The translations under genes and the position numbers were made by a program. Shown one piece after another: positions 1-9,714 of a stretch of DNA of 64,000 bases; position 1 is the stretch's first letter, and each line of letters starts with the position of its first letter. A model generated the notes under the pieces. The model saw nothing but the letters and a program-made list of their open reading frames with translations. It did not search any database and was not told the DNA's origin. This stretch comes from JAPLJM01 sp963708515 (GTDB lineage: Bacteria; Desulfobacterota; Syntrophia; Syntrophales; Fen-1087): NCBI GenBank assembly GCA_963708515.1, contig CAVPSX010000012.1:62001-126000 (forward strand), in the 5' to 3' direction.

Positions 1-1741
1 GCCAACAATACGCGGAACGTTCCGTCGGAGAACTCTGCCGGCGGTTCATTCCCTTTCTGGTGAAATTCAGGAAACCTTTTCTTTTCGGCCTGGCCCTGGT
101 GTTTCTGACCGCCGCCGTGAGCCTTCCCCTGCCGCTGGTCGGCCGTTTCCTCATCGACGACGTCATCATGAAGAGCCGGCTCCCGCTCTTGGTATGGACC
201 GTCCTGGCTATGATCTGCCTGGCCGTGGCCGGCCGCCTGCTGGACCTTTATCAACAGTATTATTTTGATCGCTTCAACCGGGAAGTCGTCCTGGATATCC
301 AGTCCGGGCTGCTCGACAGGGTTTTCCACTATTCCAAGACGTTCTTCGACAGGAACCGGACCGGCTACCTGATGAACCGGCTGGATGAGGACGTGCACGG
401 GATGGGCTGGTTCTTCTCCGGCGCGATGGCGGGCGTGATCGAAAACATCTTTCGCTTCCTGGGAGGATTGATCTTCCTGCTGTACCTTGATTGGCGCCTG
501 ACCCTCATCGTCGGCGTCATTTTGCCGGGCGCCGTGATCGTGGTGCGCTTTTTTTCCGACAGACTGCGCACCCTGAGCAACGAGAGCATGGAAATGCAGG
601 CCGATGTAGCCGCCAATTTTCAGGAATCCCTGTCCGCCATTGCCCTGATCAAGGCCTTCGCCGCCGAAGGCAAAACCCTGCGGCAACTGCAGGGGGTCGC
701 TGCGAAAGGCCCTGGACATCGCCGTCGAACAATCGACGGTGAACACGCCGGCCAACATGGCGATCACCTCCCTGCCCGGGATCGCCCGGGCCGCCGTGCT
801 GTTCATCGGCGCCTACTGGGTCATTATCGGGCATTGGAGCCTGGGGTCGCTGTTTGCCTATCAGGCCTACCTCGAGTATGTATTCGGACCGGCGCAATCC
901 CTGGCGACGGCCAATCTGGAGATGCACAGCGCCCTGGCCTCCGCAGAGAGGATTGCCAATCTTTCAAACCTCGTTCCGGAAGACAACACGGGACAGGGAA
1001 AAATCGTCCGGCGCCTGCAGGGGGACATCGAATTCAAAGCAGGTCTGTTTTGCCTATGAAGCGGACGCTCCCATCCTGAGCGATATCAGTTTTACCATCC
1101 GGGCCGGGGAACGCATCGCCGTGGCCGGCGCCAGCGGCGTCGGAAAAACGACATTGATCAGCCTGATCCTGCGCTTATACAGGCCCACGGGTGGGGAGAT
1201 ATTTTTCGATTCCCGCCCGGCCTCTGATTACGAGGTGGGCTCCCTGCGCGAACGCATCGGTTATGTGCCGCAGCAGAACTGGCTTCTTGCCGGCACGATT
1301 ATGGACAATATCATCTACGGAAATCCCGCGGCGGGCGCAGCGGAGGCCATTGCGGCTGCAACAAGTGCCGGCATCCATGATTTCATTGCAACTCTGCCGG
1401 AAGGGTATCAGACGAAGGTGGGAGAAAGGGGCGTCGCGCTTTCCGAAGGCCAGAGGCAGCGGATCTGCGTTGCGCGCGCCTTCCTGAAGGGCCCCGACAT
1501 CATCCTGATGGACGAACCCGCATCCGCCCTGGACGGCCGGACGGGGAACACGGTTCTGGCTTCCCTGCTGTCTGTGCCGGCGGGGAAAACCGTGATTGTC
1601 GTATCCAACCAGGCGGGTTTCCTTGCGATGGCCGACCGCGTCCTGGTCCTTCAGGGCAGCCGCCTGGCTGTCGTCGGCGCCCATGAGGATCTGCTGCTAT
1701 CGAATCCCGATTATGCCGCCCTCGTCATTGGTGCGGCCTGA
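1..1741 (+). CDS. ABC-type exporter (fused membrane + ATPase), 5'-truncated and frameshifted twice
   Basis: This is the 3' part of a fused ABC exporter (MsbA/multidrug/peptide exporter architecture). The frame is open from the first bases of the window, so the gene begins upstream; the GTG at 60 is not its true start. The first part encodes an ABC transmembrane domain with several hydrophobic helices. The second part has Walker A (GASGVGKTT), the signature LSEGQRQR and Walker B ending ILMDEP. The protein runs through three frames: a switch near the G run at 692-696 and another near AAA at 1036-1038. Removing one base at each site gives one continuous exporter. The substrate is unknown; its position before a polysaccharide locus does not settle it. 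Both defects lie in homopolymers, so sequencing error is as likely as gene decay. Confidence 0.8.
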
Positions 1742-1742
1742 A

Positions 1743-1780
1743 CTGTAACGGTCTGTAACACAACAGTTATTCCGTTACAG
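1743..1780. terminator. Inverted repeat between convergent genes, possible bidirectional terminator
   Basis: Perfect 9-bp arms (CTGTAACGG at 1743-1751, CCGTTACAG at 1772-1780) lie just after the stop of the ABC exporter and before the stop of the convergent HD-GYP gene. There is no clear T run, so termination is inferred from position only. Confidence 0.4.
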
Positions 1781-1797
1781 AGCCTATGGAAGGAATT

Positions 1798-2962
1798 TCA
1801 GTGGGAAATTTCTTCTTCCGGAACGGTGTCCAGAATGGTCAAGACATTGTTATTAGCGAGATCGATCACCTCTTCCGCGGCGAGGCGATTTCCCTTGCCG
1901 TCAATTATGAGATTGATGACGGGCCGCAACGGCTGAGACCTGTTTGTGGCAATGACCCTGCCGATGACGGTGTTGTTGAGCCTGACATAGCTGCCGATGG
2001 GATAGATCGTCAACTCCTCGAGAAATTCTTTCAGAAGCTGCGGGGAGAACGGTCCTTCCCTGGATTCGATCAGTTGTCGCATGGAGTCAAATTGCATGAA
2101 TGCCTTTCGATGCGGCCGACTGTGTGTCATGGCCTCGTAAGAGTCGCACAGACCGATGATTTTTGCATATTCCGTGATGTCATCTCCCTTGATGCCGAGA
2201 GGATAACCCTGACCGTTTTCCCTTTCATGATGCTGATAGACGGATTTAAGCAGCCAGGGATAATCCGCCTGAAAGGGCCGCAATAAATCTCTCCCCGTCT
2301 CAGGGTGCTTCCGGATCACAGAAATCTCTTCTTCCGTCAAGGCCCCTTTTTTGTCGATGATATGATCCGGGATGAGAAACATTCCTATATTTTGCAGCAG
2401 GCAACACAAACCCAGCTCCACGAGCTGCTGCGTTGTGTAAGACCTGTGCAAACCGATTTTCAAGGCGCAAAACATCGTGTGAATGGGTTGTGATATATAA
2501 TAATCCTGATCGATTTCATTGCGGAGGGTCAGAGGATAGGAATGCATAATCAGTTCGGGCTGCGATACAATTTCTTTGACCAGCTCAAAGGCAGGGGCAA
2601 TATCCGGGGATTGATTCCGGACAACGGCGGCCCTGACTTCACGCATGCAGTGTTTGGCAACAGCATAAAGATCCTTCGCTTTCTCAAGTGCCTGGTCATT
2701 GAATGCGGCGGCGAAGGGGGCATCGCGTTTCCATCTCCCGGTTCCGGCTTTCTTTTGCTTCCTGTTGAATATTGCTGACTGTCGGCGCAACCGGAGTAGC
2801 CGGCTTCTCGCCAGGAGCGGGCAGAGGCGGCCTTGCTGCCGTCCCGTCTGATGTTTTGATCTGCATGATTTCGCTCAGGCGCAGAAAGGCCGATGAAGCG
2901 TCAATCTTCTCCTTGCCTTGTTCTTTGCTGCTCTTTTTTATGATTTCAGAGGAACGCACCAT
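1798..2962 (-). CDS. HD-GYP-like domain protein with degenerate HD motif (one frameshift)
   Basis: The C-terminal two thirds match an HD-GYP domain, the family of cyclic-di-GMP phosphodiesterases: it has HHERENGQGYPLG, the GYP signature, and later the conserved LCDSYEAMT. The metal-binding HD pair expected in LLHDIGK is instead LLQNIGM (Gln-Asn), so phosphodiesterase activity is doubtful and a sensor or binding role is possible. The N-terminal part is Lys/Ser/Pro-rich and low complexity. The likely start is the ATG at 2962, with AGGAAA just upstream; its frame must change near the G run at 2716-2720 (C5 on the coding strand), where removing one base joins the two parts. The gene is divergent from the export locus, so a link between c-di-GMP signalling and polysaccharide output is plausible but inferred. 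Confidence 0.75.
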
Positions 2963-3001
2963 AAGGTTTCCTGTCAAATATTGATTTTTTATTGTATTTT
3001 T

Positions 3002-3023
3002 TATTGCAATATCACATGCAATA
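3002..3023. promoter_or_regulatory. Inverted repeat in divergent promoter region (candidate operator)
   Basis: TATTGCA, 8 bases, then TGCAATA form a perfect 7-bp dyad in the AT-rich gap between the divergent HD-GYP gene and the Wza-like gene. Position and symmetry suit a dimeric regulator, but no regulator is identified. Confidence 0.35.
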
Positions 3024-3123
3024 GTTTAAAATCAAGCAATAATATAGTAGAAAATTGTATGGGTTAGGAATTATTCGACCGGCAACATTCAAAAGCAATG
3101 GAACTTAAACGGGGAGTAATTAG

Positions 3124-4353
3124 ATGGCTATGAAGCGTCGCAACGGGGTTCTCATGATGATATGCGCAATATTGTTGCCGCTTTACGGATGCGTGATGGA
3201 AGTAAGCGGTATTCCTGTCAAGAGCTACCGTCCGCCTGCCGCGGATTCGGCGCTTTTTGAAAAACAACGGCAGGAAATGCTGACCGAAGTCGGCAAGATG
3301 AGCCAGATCAAAGAGAACAATGTCTTTACGGAAAGACGCGGCGTCCCCGAGTACATTATCGGTCCCGGCGACGTTCTGACGCTCAATTACTGGATGCCTT
3401 ATTCCTCCCATTCCGCCGCGCCGCCGGGTCAGGCCACGGTGGAAGGATTCATGCTCAATACTTTCCATGTTGTGGTCCGGCCCGACGGAAAGATCACTTA
3501 CAGTTTCGGCGACGATATCCCCGTAGCAGGGCATACCGCCAGTGAAGTCAGGGAAATACTGCTCAACAGCATCAGACATTATATCAGATATCCAAGGCTG
3601 GAGGTCATCGTCAAGGAACACAAAAGCAAGAACGTCCTGCTTTTCGGACAGATCAACAACCTTCAGACCGGCGTTTCCGGGCCCGGCAAGTATCCCCTGA
3701 CCGGCAGGACCACGGCGCTTGATCTGATCATCAGCGCGGGCGGACCCATCACGGGCCGGTCCGCCGGCGGCGGAAGTACAGGTGCCAATGCACGGTTAGA
3801 TTACTGGGGCGCCGCCAACGGTGATATGAGAAATGTGGAGCTGGTCCGCAGTGGAAAAAAATACACGCTGAATCTTTACACGGCCATGTTCAGGGGGGAC
3901 ATGAACCAGAATGTCCTCCTGGAAGCCGGTGATGTCGTCACCGTTCCGGAAGAGCCGACCTTTGCGCAGCGGGTCTATGTCTTCGGCGAGATCTGGAGTC
4001 CGGGCGTCTTACGGCTCAGGGATGCCAACGACATTCTGACGGCCATCGCCCAGACGGGCGGAACTACGTCCGTTGCGATCAAATCGGACATCAAAATCAT
4101 CCGGGGCTACGAGGGTACCGACGAGCAAGGGCAGAGGAAGCCCCTTGTCCTTTCAGTCAATCTGGATGAAATCCTCAAGCGGGGAGATCTGGCCCAGAAT
4201 GTCCCGCTTCTGGATGGCGATCTGGTTTACGTACCGCGAATGGTCATCGGGGATATCAATGAATTTATCAGAAATATCAACCCGCTGCTGACTTTTATAA
4301 GCGGTACGGCGATCGACTATAAAACCGCCTTTCCGAGCACTTTCAAGTGGTAA
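3124..4353 (+). CDS. Wza-like polysaccharide export lipoprotein (Poly_export + SLBB domains)
   Basis: Outer-membrane polysaccharide export protein of the Wza/OPX family, expected to form the channel through which the polymer leaves the cell. The N-terminus is a lipoprotein signal ending in a lipobox (LYGC, Cys near residue 23). A Poly_export domain follows, from about residue 75 (YIIGPGDVLTLNYW) through VRPDGKITYSFGDDIPVAG, and then two SLBB-type stretches (about 170-270, and 280-370 starting YVFGEIWSPGVLRL). At 409 aa it has the normal family length. GGGGAG lies about 8 bases before the ATG. It is the first gene of the co-directional export operon and is followed after 61 bp by the Wzc-like kinase, its expected inner-membrane partner. 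Confidence 0.9.
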   Translation: MAMKRRNGVLMMICAILLPLYGCVMEVSGIPVKSYRPPAADSALFEKQRQEMLTEVGKMSQIKENNVFTERRGVPEYIIGPGDVLTLNYWMPYSSHSAAPPGQATVEGFMLNTFHVVVRPDGKITYSFGDDIPVAGHTASEVREILLNSIRHYIRYPRLEVIVKEHKSKNVLLFGQINNLQTGVSGPGKYPLTGRTTALDLIISAGGPITGRSAGGGSTGANARLDYWGAANGDMRNVELVRSGKKYTLNLYTAMFRGDMNQNVLLEAGDVVTVPEEPTFAQRVYVFGEIWSPGVLRLRDANDILTAIAQTGGTTSVAIKSDIKIIRGYEGTDEQGQRKPLVLSVNLDEILKRGDLAQNVPLLDGDLVYVPRMVIGDINEFIRNINPLLTFISGTAIDYKTAFPSTFKW

Positions 4354-4414
4354 TCATGCGGGGCTTATGCGGGACATTTCGACTTTGATTGACCAAGAAG
4401 GAGACTTGACATAG

Positions 4415-6838
4415 ATGACCAAGTACGACTTGAACCTCAGGGACTACTGGCGTGTAATCAGGAAGCGAAAATTTATCGTCATTTTTACCCTCCTGGCCAT
4501 GGTTGTGTTCAGCTTCGTCTCGGCCATCATCACCCGGCCGGTCCCCCTGTACAAGACAAACGCGACCATCAAGTTTGAGAAAGTGGCCATCGTGCCGGGT
4601 CTTTATGATCAATCCGTCGTATCGGGCGGAAATCTCGAGACCGAGGCGGCGGTGATAAAGAGTTATTATATCCAGGAACTTGTAGCCAAGCGTCTGAACC
4701 TGATTCCAAAAGACGCCTCCCAGGAAATGGTGCGCAACAACAGCAAGTACATCAATATTATTCTTGATTTGAAGGACAAGATCCAGACGGAGCTCGAGGG
4801 GCTCAGCAACATGATCAACATTGTTGTGACCTCGACGGAGCCGACGCTTGCCCAGAACATCGCCAACACAGTCGCGCAGGTGTACAGGGAGGAACATGCG
4901 GCCAACCTCAACAGACGCACAACGGAATCGCGAAAATTCATCGAATCGCAGTTGACGGTTGCAAAGGACAAGCTTGCGAAGTCGGAAGAAGCCGTCAAAA
5001 TATTCAGGGAAAAAAACAAGTTCGTGACGCTGGAAGGGGAATCATCCGCCCTGTCGTCTCAATTGGGAGGCCTGCGGGATGCCTATGACAAGGATCATGC
5101 CGTATATCAGCAGGTCGTGCAGATGCTGCAGTTTCTCCAGGGCGCGGAAGACAGGAACCTGTCGGCCGACCAGGCCTTTTCTTTTGCGGGCGCCACGGGC
5201 GCCTATAACAGCCTCAATGACCGGCTCGTTCAATTGACGCTGCAAAAGAACATGCTGTTGCTCGGCTACACGGAAAATTTCCCCCAGGTCATTGAAATCA
5301 AGAAGCAGATTCAGGAAGTCCTGAAAGCCATGAGAACGCAGTTGTCGGCCCAGGGGAAAAACCTTACCGCCAGCCTTAGCCTGTTGAGAAGACAAACAGC
5401 GGATATCGAGGACAAGCTTCGCCTGATTCCGGAAAAGGGGCTGGATCTGACAAGGCTTGAGCGGACGGTCGGCGTCGAAAGGGAGGTTTACATCCTGCTG
5501 GAGAAGAAATACCAGGAAGCCCTGATCCAGGAGGCCGTCAAGGTTGAAGAGGTCCAGGTCGTCAAGCCTGCCCTGGAGCCCACCGTTCCCATCAATACAC
5601 CGAAAACCGGCGTCAATACAATCCTGGGGATGATTATCGGGCTGATTCTCGGTGTCGTATTTGCCTTCCTCATTGAGACCTTTGACACCTCCATCGGGGC
5701 GATTGAAGAAATCGAGGCGTTTCTGGAAACCCGCGTCCTCGGCATTATCCCCTATCTGAAAATTGAAGATGTCAAGGAAGCCCTCAAGGACCAGTTGGCG
5801 GGCGATGTTCATGATGAGATGTTGAAGCGCCAGTTCAGGCTGATATCGCACTTCCTGCCGACATCCACACTGGCGGAAAATTACCGGGCGCTCAGAACCA
5901 ACTTTAATTTTCTGAGCGTTGAAAAAGATATCAAAACCGTTACATTCACAAGCACCTATCCTGAGGAAGGGAAGACGTCGGTCACCTGCAATCTGGCCAT
6001 TACCATAGCGCAGACAGGCCGAAGGGTGCTGTTGATTGACGGCGACTTCCGCAGGCCCGTCATCTCCAGGGTATTCGGCATTGACTCCGTTCCCGGTTTT
6101 ACCGACGTCATTCTGGGTAACTATGAATGGCGCAGCGTGATCAGATCCGTGACGGATTTGATGATGGGGAAAATGAGCGTTGAAGATGTCACCAAGACGC
6201 CTGGCCTGGACAACCTTTATATTCTGACAAGCGGCACAAGCGCCCCCAATCCGGCGGAACTGATCGGCTCAAAAAGCGTCAATGACCTGATAGCGGTCTT
6301 CCGGAAAGAGTATGACGTGGTTTTGATCGATGCACCGCCTGTTCTGGCGGCCACCGATGCCACGATCTGGAGCGGGATGGTTGATGGCGTTATTCTGGTG
6401 TACCAGGTCGGCCGCGCCGCACGCGGCGCCCTGAAGCGGGCCAAAGCGCAACTGGACAATGTCAAGGCGCAAATTTTAGGCATCGTCCTGAATGGATTGA
6501 AGGCCGATATCAGCCCGGATTTCACCTATCAGGATAAGTACGATTATTATTATGGCGGGTACGGCCATGACAAGCAGAAGAAAAAGACATTGACGCAGAA
6601 GGTCTATCTGTTCTTTCAGGCGATTCAAACAAAGGGTGTTTCAACGGTTTTGCCCAGGAAAAAAGAGAAGGCGGCCGGTGTTGGAGTCAGTGATCAGAAA
6701 ATGGAATCGGCGGCGCCTGAGACGGGTTCCTCTCAAGCAACCGAGGAGCAGCCCACTCAGGTCGCTGAGGAGCCCCCTCACCAGACAACCGACGAGCCCC
6801 CTCCTCAAGTAACCGAGAGAACCCCCTCAGGTCGCTGA
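4415..6838 (+). CDS. Wzc-like polysaccharide co-polymerase / BY-type tyrosine kinase
   Basis: Inner-membrane chain-length determinant fused to a bacterial tyrosine autokinase. The Wzz domain begins with a membrane helix at about residues 21-40 and ends with a second at about 402-425; the periplasmic part between them is rich in coiled coil. The cytoplasmic kinase has Walker A (EEGKTSVTCNLA, about 517-528), Walker A' (LLIDGDFRRP, about 540-549) and Walker B (VLIDAPPV). A C-terminal tyrosine cluster (YQDKYDYYYGGYG, about 703-716) is the usual autophosphorylation tail. Beyond that is a Pro/Glu/Thr-rich tail built on repeated PP-x-TTDE-like units. The reading frame ends inside a 70-bp tandem duplication; without it the frame would continue into the SPOR protein downstream. 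It works with the Wza-like protein upstream. Confidence 0.9.
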   Translation: MTKYDLNLRDYWRVIRKRKFIVIFTLLAMVVFSFVSAIITRPVPLYKTNATIKFEKVAIVPGLYDQSVVSGGNLETEAAVIKSYYIQELVAKRLNLIPKDASQEMVRNNSKYINIILDLKDKIQTELEGLSNMINIVVTSTEPTLAQNIANTVAQVYREEHAANLNRRTTESRKFIESQLTVAKDKLAKSEEAVKIFREKNKFVTLEGESSALSSQLGGLRDAYDKDHAVYQQVVQMLQFLQGAEDRNLSADQAFSFAGATGAYNSLNDRLVQLTLQKNMLLLGYTENFPQVIEIKKQIQEVLKAMRTQLSAQGKNLTASLSLLRRQTADIEDKLRLIPEKGLDLTRLERTVGVEREVYILLEKKYQEALIQEAVKVEEVQVVKPALEPTVPINTPKTGVNTILGMIIGLILGVVFAFLIETFDTSIGAIEEIEAFLETRVLGIIPYLKIEDVKEALKDQLAGDVHDEMLKRQFRLISHFLPTSTLAENYRALRTNFNFLSVEKDIKTVTFTSTYPEEGKTSVTCNLAITIAQTGRRVLLIDGDFRRPVISRVFGIDSVPGFTDVILGNYEWRSVIRSVTDLMMGKMSVEDVTKTPGLDNLYILTSGTSAPNPAELIGSKSVNDLIAVFRKEYDVVLIDAPPVLAATDATIWSGMVDGVILVYQVGRAARGALKRAKAQLDNVKAQILGIVLNGLKADISPDFTYQDKYDYYYGGYGHDKQKKKTLTQKVYLFFQAIQTKGVSTVLPRKKEKAAGVGVSDQKMESAAPETGSSQATEEQPTQVAEEPPHQTTDEPPPQVTERTPSGR

Positions 6839-6887
6839 GGAGCCCCCTCACCAGACAACCGACGAGCCCCCTCCTCAAGTAACCGAG
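6756..6887 (+). repeat. 70-bp-period tandem duplication in Pro/Glu/Thr-rich coding region
   Basis: The segment from 6756 to 6817 recurs without a mismatch at 6826-6887. The period is 70 bp, not a multiple of three, so the second copy is read in a different frame from the first. Both copies encode the same peptide (VAEEPPHQTTDEPPPQVTE), each in the frame of its own neighbour: the kinase for copy 1, the SPOR protein for copy 2. Confidence 0.9.
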
Positions 6888-6962
6888 GAGCAACCCCCTC
6901 AGGCAACAGGGGAGAAACCCATTCGGACAACCGACGAGAAATCTCCCAATCGGGCGCCGCTC

Positions 6963-7559
6963 GTGAAAAAGCTGATTTTGCTGCTTTGCCTTATCTTCCT
7001 TCTCCTCGGCGTCCTTTTCCAGGCGGGCTATGTGTCCCTGGATATGGTTACGAAAAAAGCCGTGATCCCTGATCAACGAATACAACCGCAGAAACCATCT
7101 CCCGGGAAAGCGACCCTTGAAAATGAAGGGCTGAAAAAAAGTCAAGCCATCAAGGATTCGCCCGCTGCGGCCTCATCCCCATCGTCCGCAGCGCCGGAGG
7201 CGAAACCGCAGAAGCCACCCGAGACGCAAGCGACCATAGCCGCCGGTGAAATCAAGCGGCAGCAGGACGCAGACATAAAGCAGGATAAGCCCTATGTGAT
7301 CCGGATTGCCACCTTTTCTAACCCGATGAAGGCGCAGGAGATGGTGGTCAAGCTTCAGAAAAAAGGCATCACGGCCTTTATCAAACAGGTGGCGATGCCG
7401 GACAAGACCGTTTTCCACAGGATCTATATCGGTGATTTTGAAGATCATAAAAGCGCGGCGGTTTTTATCAAGGAAAAGCGCATTCGCGATCTGTATCCGG
7501 ACAGCGTCATCAGGAAGCTCCCTGCCGAACAAAAAGAAATGAAGGGCGCATCAGAATAA
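6963..7559 (+). CDS. Membrane-anchored SPOR-domain protein (probable C-terminal part of the kinase gene)
   Basis: The protein has one N-terminal membrane helix (KLILLLCLIFLLLGVLF), a long Pro/Ala/Lys-rich linker, and a C-terminal SPOR domain from about residue 115 (YVIRIATFSNPMKAQEMV, then HRIYIGDFEDHKSAAVFI). SPOR domains typically bind denuded peptidoglycan glycans, so a periplasmic anchoring role is inferred. The only start in frame is GTG at 6963, with no convincing ribosome site. The frame is open back to 6813 and encodes the same repeat peptides as the kinase tail. Deleting one 70-bp repeat unit would fuse kinase and SPOR into a single frame of about 1024 codons. Either it is translated separately or it is the out-of-frame end of the upstream gene. 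Confidence 0.7.
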   Translation: MKKLILLLCLIFLLLGVLFQAGYVSLDMVTKKAVIPDQRIQPQKPSPGKATLENEGLKKSQAIKDSPAAASSPSSAAPEAKPQKPPETQATIAAGEIKRQQDADIKQDKPYVIRIATFSNPMKAQEMVVKLQKKGITAFIKQVAMPDKTVFHRIYIGDFEDHKSAAVFIKEKRIRDLYPDSVIRKLPAEQKEMKGASE

Positions 7560-7562
7560 GTC

Positions 7563-7820
7563 ATGACCGAAAGAGACGACAAACAGTTTGACCGCGCCGT
7601 CAGTCAGATCATGAAGAAAAGGGCGCGGAAAAGCGCCGGGATCTGGATATTCATCATTTTCATCGTTGCCGTCCTGGTCAGCCTGTTTGTGAACTACATT
7701 CCCATCTTTTACGATAAACTGATTCACTACAACGACCCCACCTATCGCCCGATGGACCTGGAGCGGCAGTATCAGGAATTACAGGATCTCAGAAAAGAAA
7801 GAGGCCCAAAGGGTCAATGA
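7563..7820 (+). CDS. Small single-pass membrane protein, unknown function
   Basis: An 85-aa protein with a basic cytoplasmic N-terminus (KKRARKS), one clear membrane helix (about residues 26-46, WIFIIFIVAVLVSLFVNYI) and a charged C-terminal tail with a short helical, Gln/Arg/Glu-rich end. I recognise no family. It starts 3 bp after the SPOR gene and lies between that gene and the O-antigen ligase-like gene, so it is probably co-transcribed and may be an accessory subunit of the export machinery. That role rests on position only. Confidence 0.6.
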   Translation: MTERDDKQFDRAVSQIMKKRARKSAGIWIFIIFIVAVLVSLFVNYIPIFYDKLIHYNDPTYRPMDLERQYQELQDLRKERGPKGQ

Positions 7821-7904
7821 CTAAAGGTTGCAGGCGTGGATTGATCAAACTTCCGACATCTTCCAGGTACTCGATTAAACCGTTGCCTTGCGGTGTATCA
7901 TCCC

Positions 7905-9324
7905 ATGAACAAGATCACTGATCAAACCATTGACGCCCGTGTCGTCTTTCTGTTCCTCATCATCAGCGCGCTGACGCTGGCAGCCGGGTTTCTTTTTACA
8001 CAAACCACAACGCTCATGGCCACAGCCATAACCATCGGCATCATCGTCGCGGTCATCGCCTTCGTAAACACCGAGGCGGCCCTTTACATTCTGATCATCG
8101 CCATGCTGCTCGGGCCACAGTTCACTGCAGGCCCGGCGGAGGCCTTTACGGCCCGCGGCCGTGGCGGCATGACACTGCGCTTCGACGATTTCCTGCTTGT
8201 CGTGATCGGATTCAGCTGGTTCCTGAAAACGGCCATCAACAAAGAACTGGGCCTGTTTCCGGCGACCCCACTGACGCGGCCCATATTCTGGTACTTTCTT
8301 GCGTGCCTGATTGCGACGCTCTTCGGATACCTTTTCGACCGCGTCCGGTCGATTGCGGGTATTTTCTTCGTGCTGAAATATTTTGAGTATTTTCTCGTCT
8401 ATTTCATGGCCGTTCAGCATCTCAAGGAAAGAAAGCAGATCGAACGATTCCTGTTTACCCTGCTGGCGGTCTGCTTTATCGTGTGCCTGATCGGCATCTA
8501 CGAGATTCCTGCGGGCGGAAGGGTTTCCGCCCCCTTTGAGGGCCCGGAAGGCGAGCCGAACACACTGGGCGGCTATCTGGTCCTGATGCTGTCGATCACA
8601 CTGGGTTTGCTGTTGAATTATGGGACGAAAGCAAAAAAAGCGCTGCTGGGTGTTCTTGTCCTGCTCATTTTGATCACACTGGGGGCGACTCTTTCCAGAA
8701 GTTCCTGGCTGGCCCTTGTACCGATGTTTCTGACCCTCATCTATTTCAGCAAAAAAAGAATGAAGATCCTAATCCCCTTACTCGCCATTATCGTCATATC
8801 ACCGCTGCTCCTGCCGAAAACCGTCGTGGACAGGGCGCTTTATACGTTCAAACAGGCGCCGGAGCAAGGTCAGTTTAACATTGCCGGCACGCGCATCGAT
8901 ACATCCACGTCCGCCCGCCTGGAGTCCTACCGGCTTGTTCTGACGCGCGACTTTATAAAACAGCCCCTCATCGGATACGGCGTCACCGGATACATGCTTT
9001 GTGGACGCCCAATATCTCAAGGTATTGGCCGATACCGGCATCATCGGGTTTATGGCATTTGCCTATCTGCTTTATGTCACCTATAAAAATGCGCGAATTG
9101 CTTATCGAAAGACAAAGGACCCTTTTTTCAGCGGCTTTGCACTGGGTTATCTTGCCGGATTTATAGCCATGCTAACGCACGCCATCGGGGCGAATACCTT
9201 TATTATCGTGAGAATCATGGAACCGTTCTGGTTTTTAACCGCCATGATCATCATGATTCCCACCATCGAGGCCAATGAACAGATGAATGAGGCTGCGGCA
9301 AGAGCGCCCGAAGGAGTACGATAA
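7905..9324 (+). CDS. O-antigen ligase/polymerase-like membrane protein (Wzy_C), frameshifted
   Basis: A polytopic membrane protein with about ten to twelve hydrophobic helices and the Wzy_C-type region near the middle (GTRIDTSTSARLESY, then a large loop and FVDAQYLKVLADTGIIGF). These are features of O-antigen ligases (WaaL) and Wzy polymerases, which join or polymerise undecaprenyl-linked glycans on the periplasmic side. The frame breaks at about 8991-9000, just before FVDAQYLKV; removing one base joins the halves (7905 to about 8990, and about 9000 to 9324). The ATG at 7905 is preferred to the GTG at 7893, though neither has a good ribosome site. The sequence alone does not separate ligase from polymerase. 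Confidence 0.75.
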
Positions 9325-9714
9325 ATCAGCTATGGCCTCTGAGAGCTTGCAGCAAATCATTATCGAGTCCGTGGGGAAACTTGGGGGCTTCCCATTATGC
9401 GAAATCTGGCAATCCCCTGTTACCGTCATCCGTTCTTTGCTGCCGAACCTGTCCATATTCCGGACCGATACCTGGATATCCGGAACAGTCAGTCTACCTT
9501 TGTTCGTGATCGGCGTCTTCAATTTAAAGAAAGGGGAGCGCCCTTTCGCAGATACTATTTGAAAAGAAGGTCTTCTCGTTGCCCTACGTCTGTTGATGGG
9601 CGACCAAGCCGATGATGCACATGCCGAACAACATCCTTCTGTTTGGATTACGCGCTCAAGTGTAATCCACAGAGCGGAGCTGTATGATCAGGTGAGACAA
9701 TTGGAAATGCACCG
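9325..9714. other. 390-bp intergenic stretch, no supported gene
   Basis: Short open frames exist here but show no recognisable domain, ribosome site or codon signal. I see no hairpin or element. It may hold a promoter for the downstream flippase and glycosyltransferase run, but I cannot point to one. Confidence 0.4.

Noticed and set aside
1786..2286. 166-codon plus-strand open frame
   Set aside because: Antisense to the HD-GYP gene, which carries family motifs; this frame has none.
5042..5851. 269-codon minus-strand open frame
   Set aside because: Shadow of the Wzc-like kinase gene.
6756..6887. Repeats as a CRISPR array
   Set aside because: Two long coding copies without spacers; it is a tandem duplication. 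No CRISPR-like array exists elsewhere in the window.
9397..9615. 72-codon open frame in the gap before the flippase
   Set aside because: No domain or clear ribosome site; another frame is open over the same stretch.
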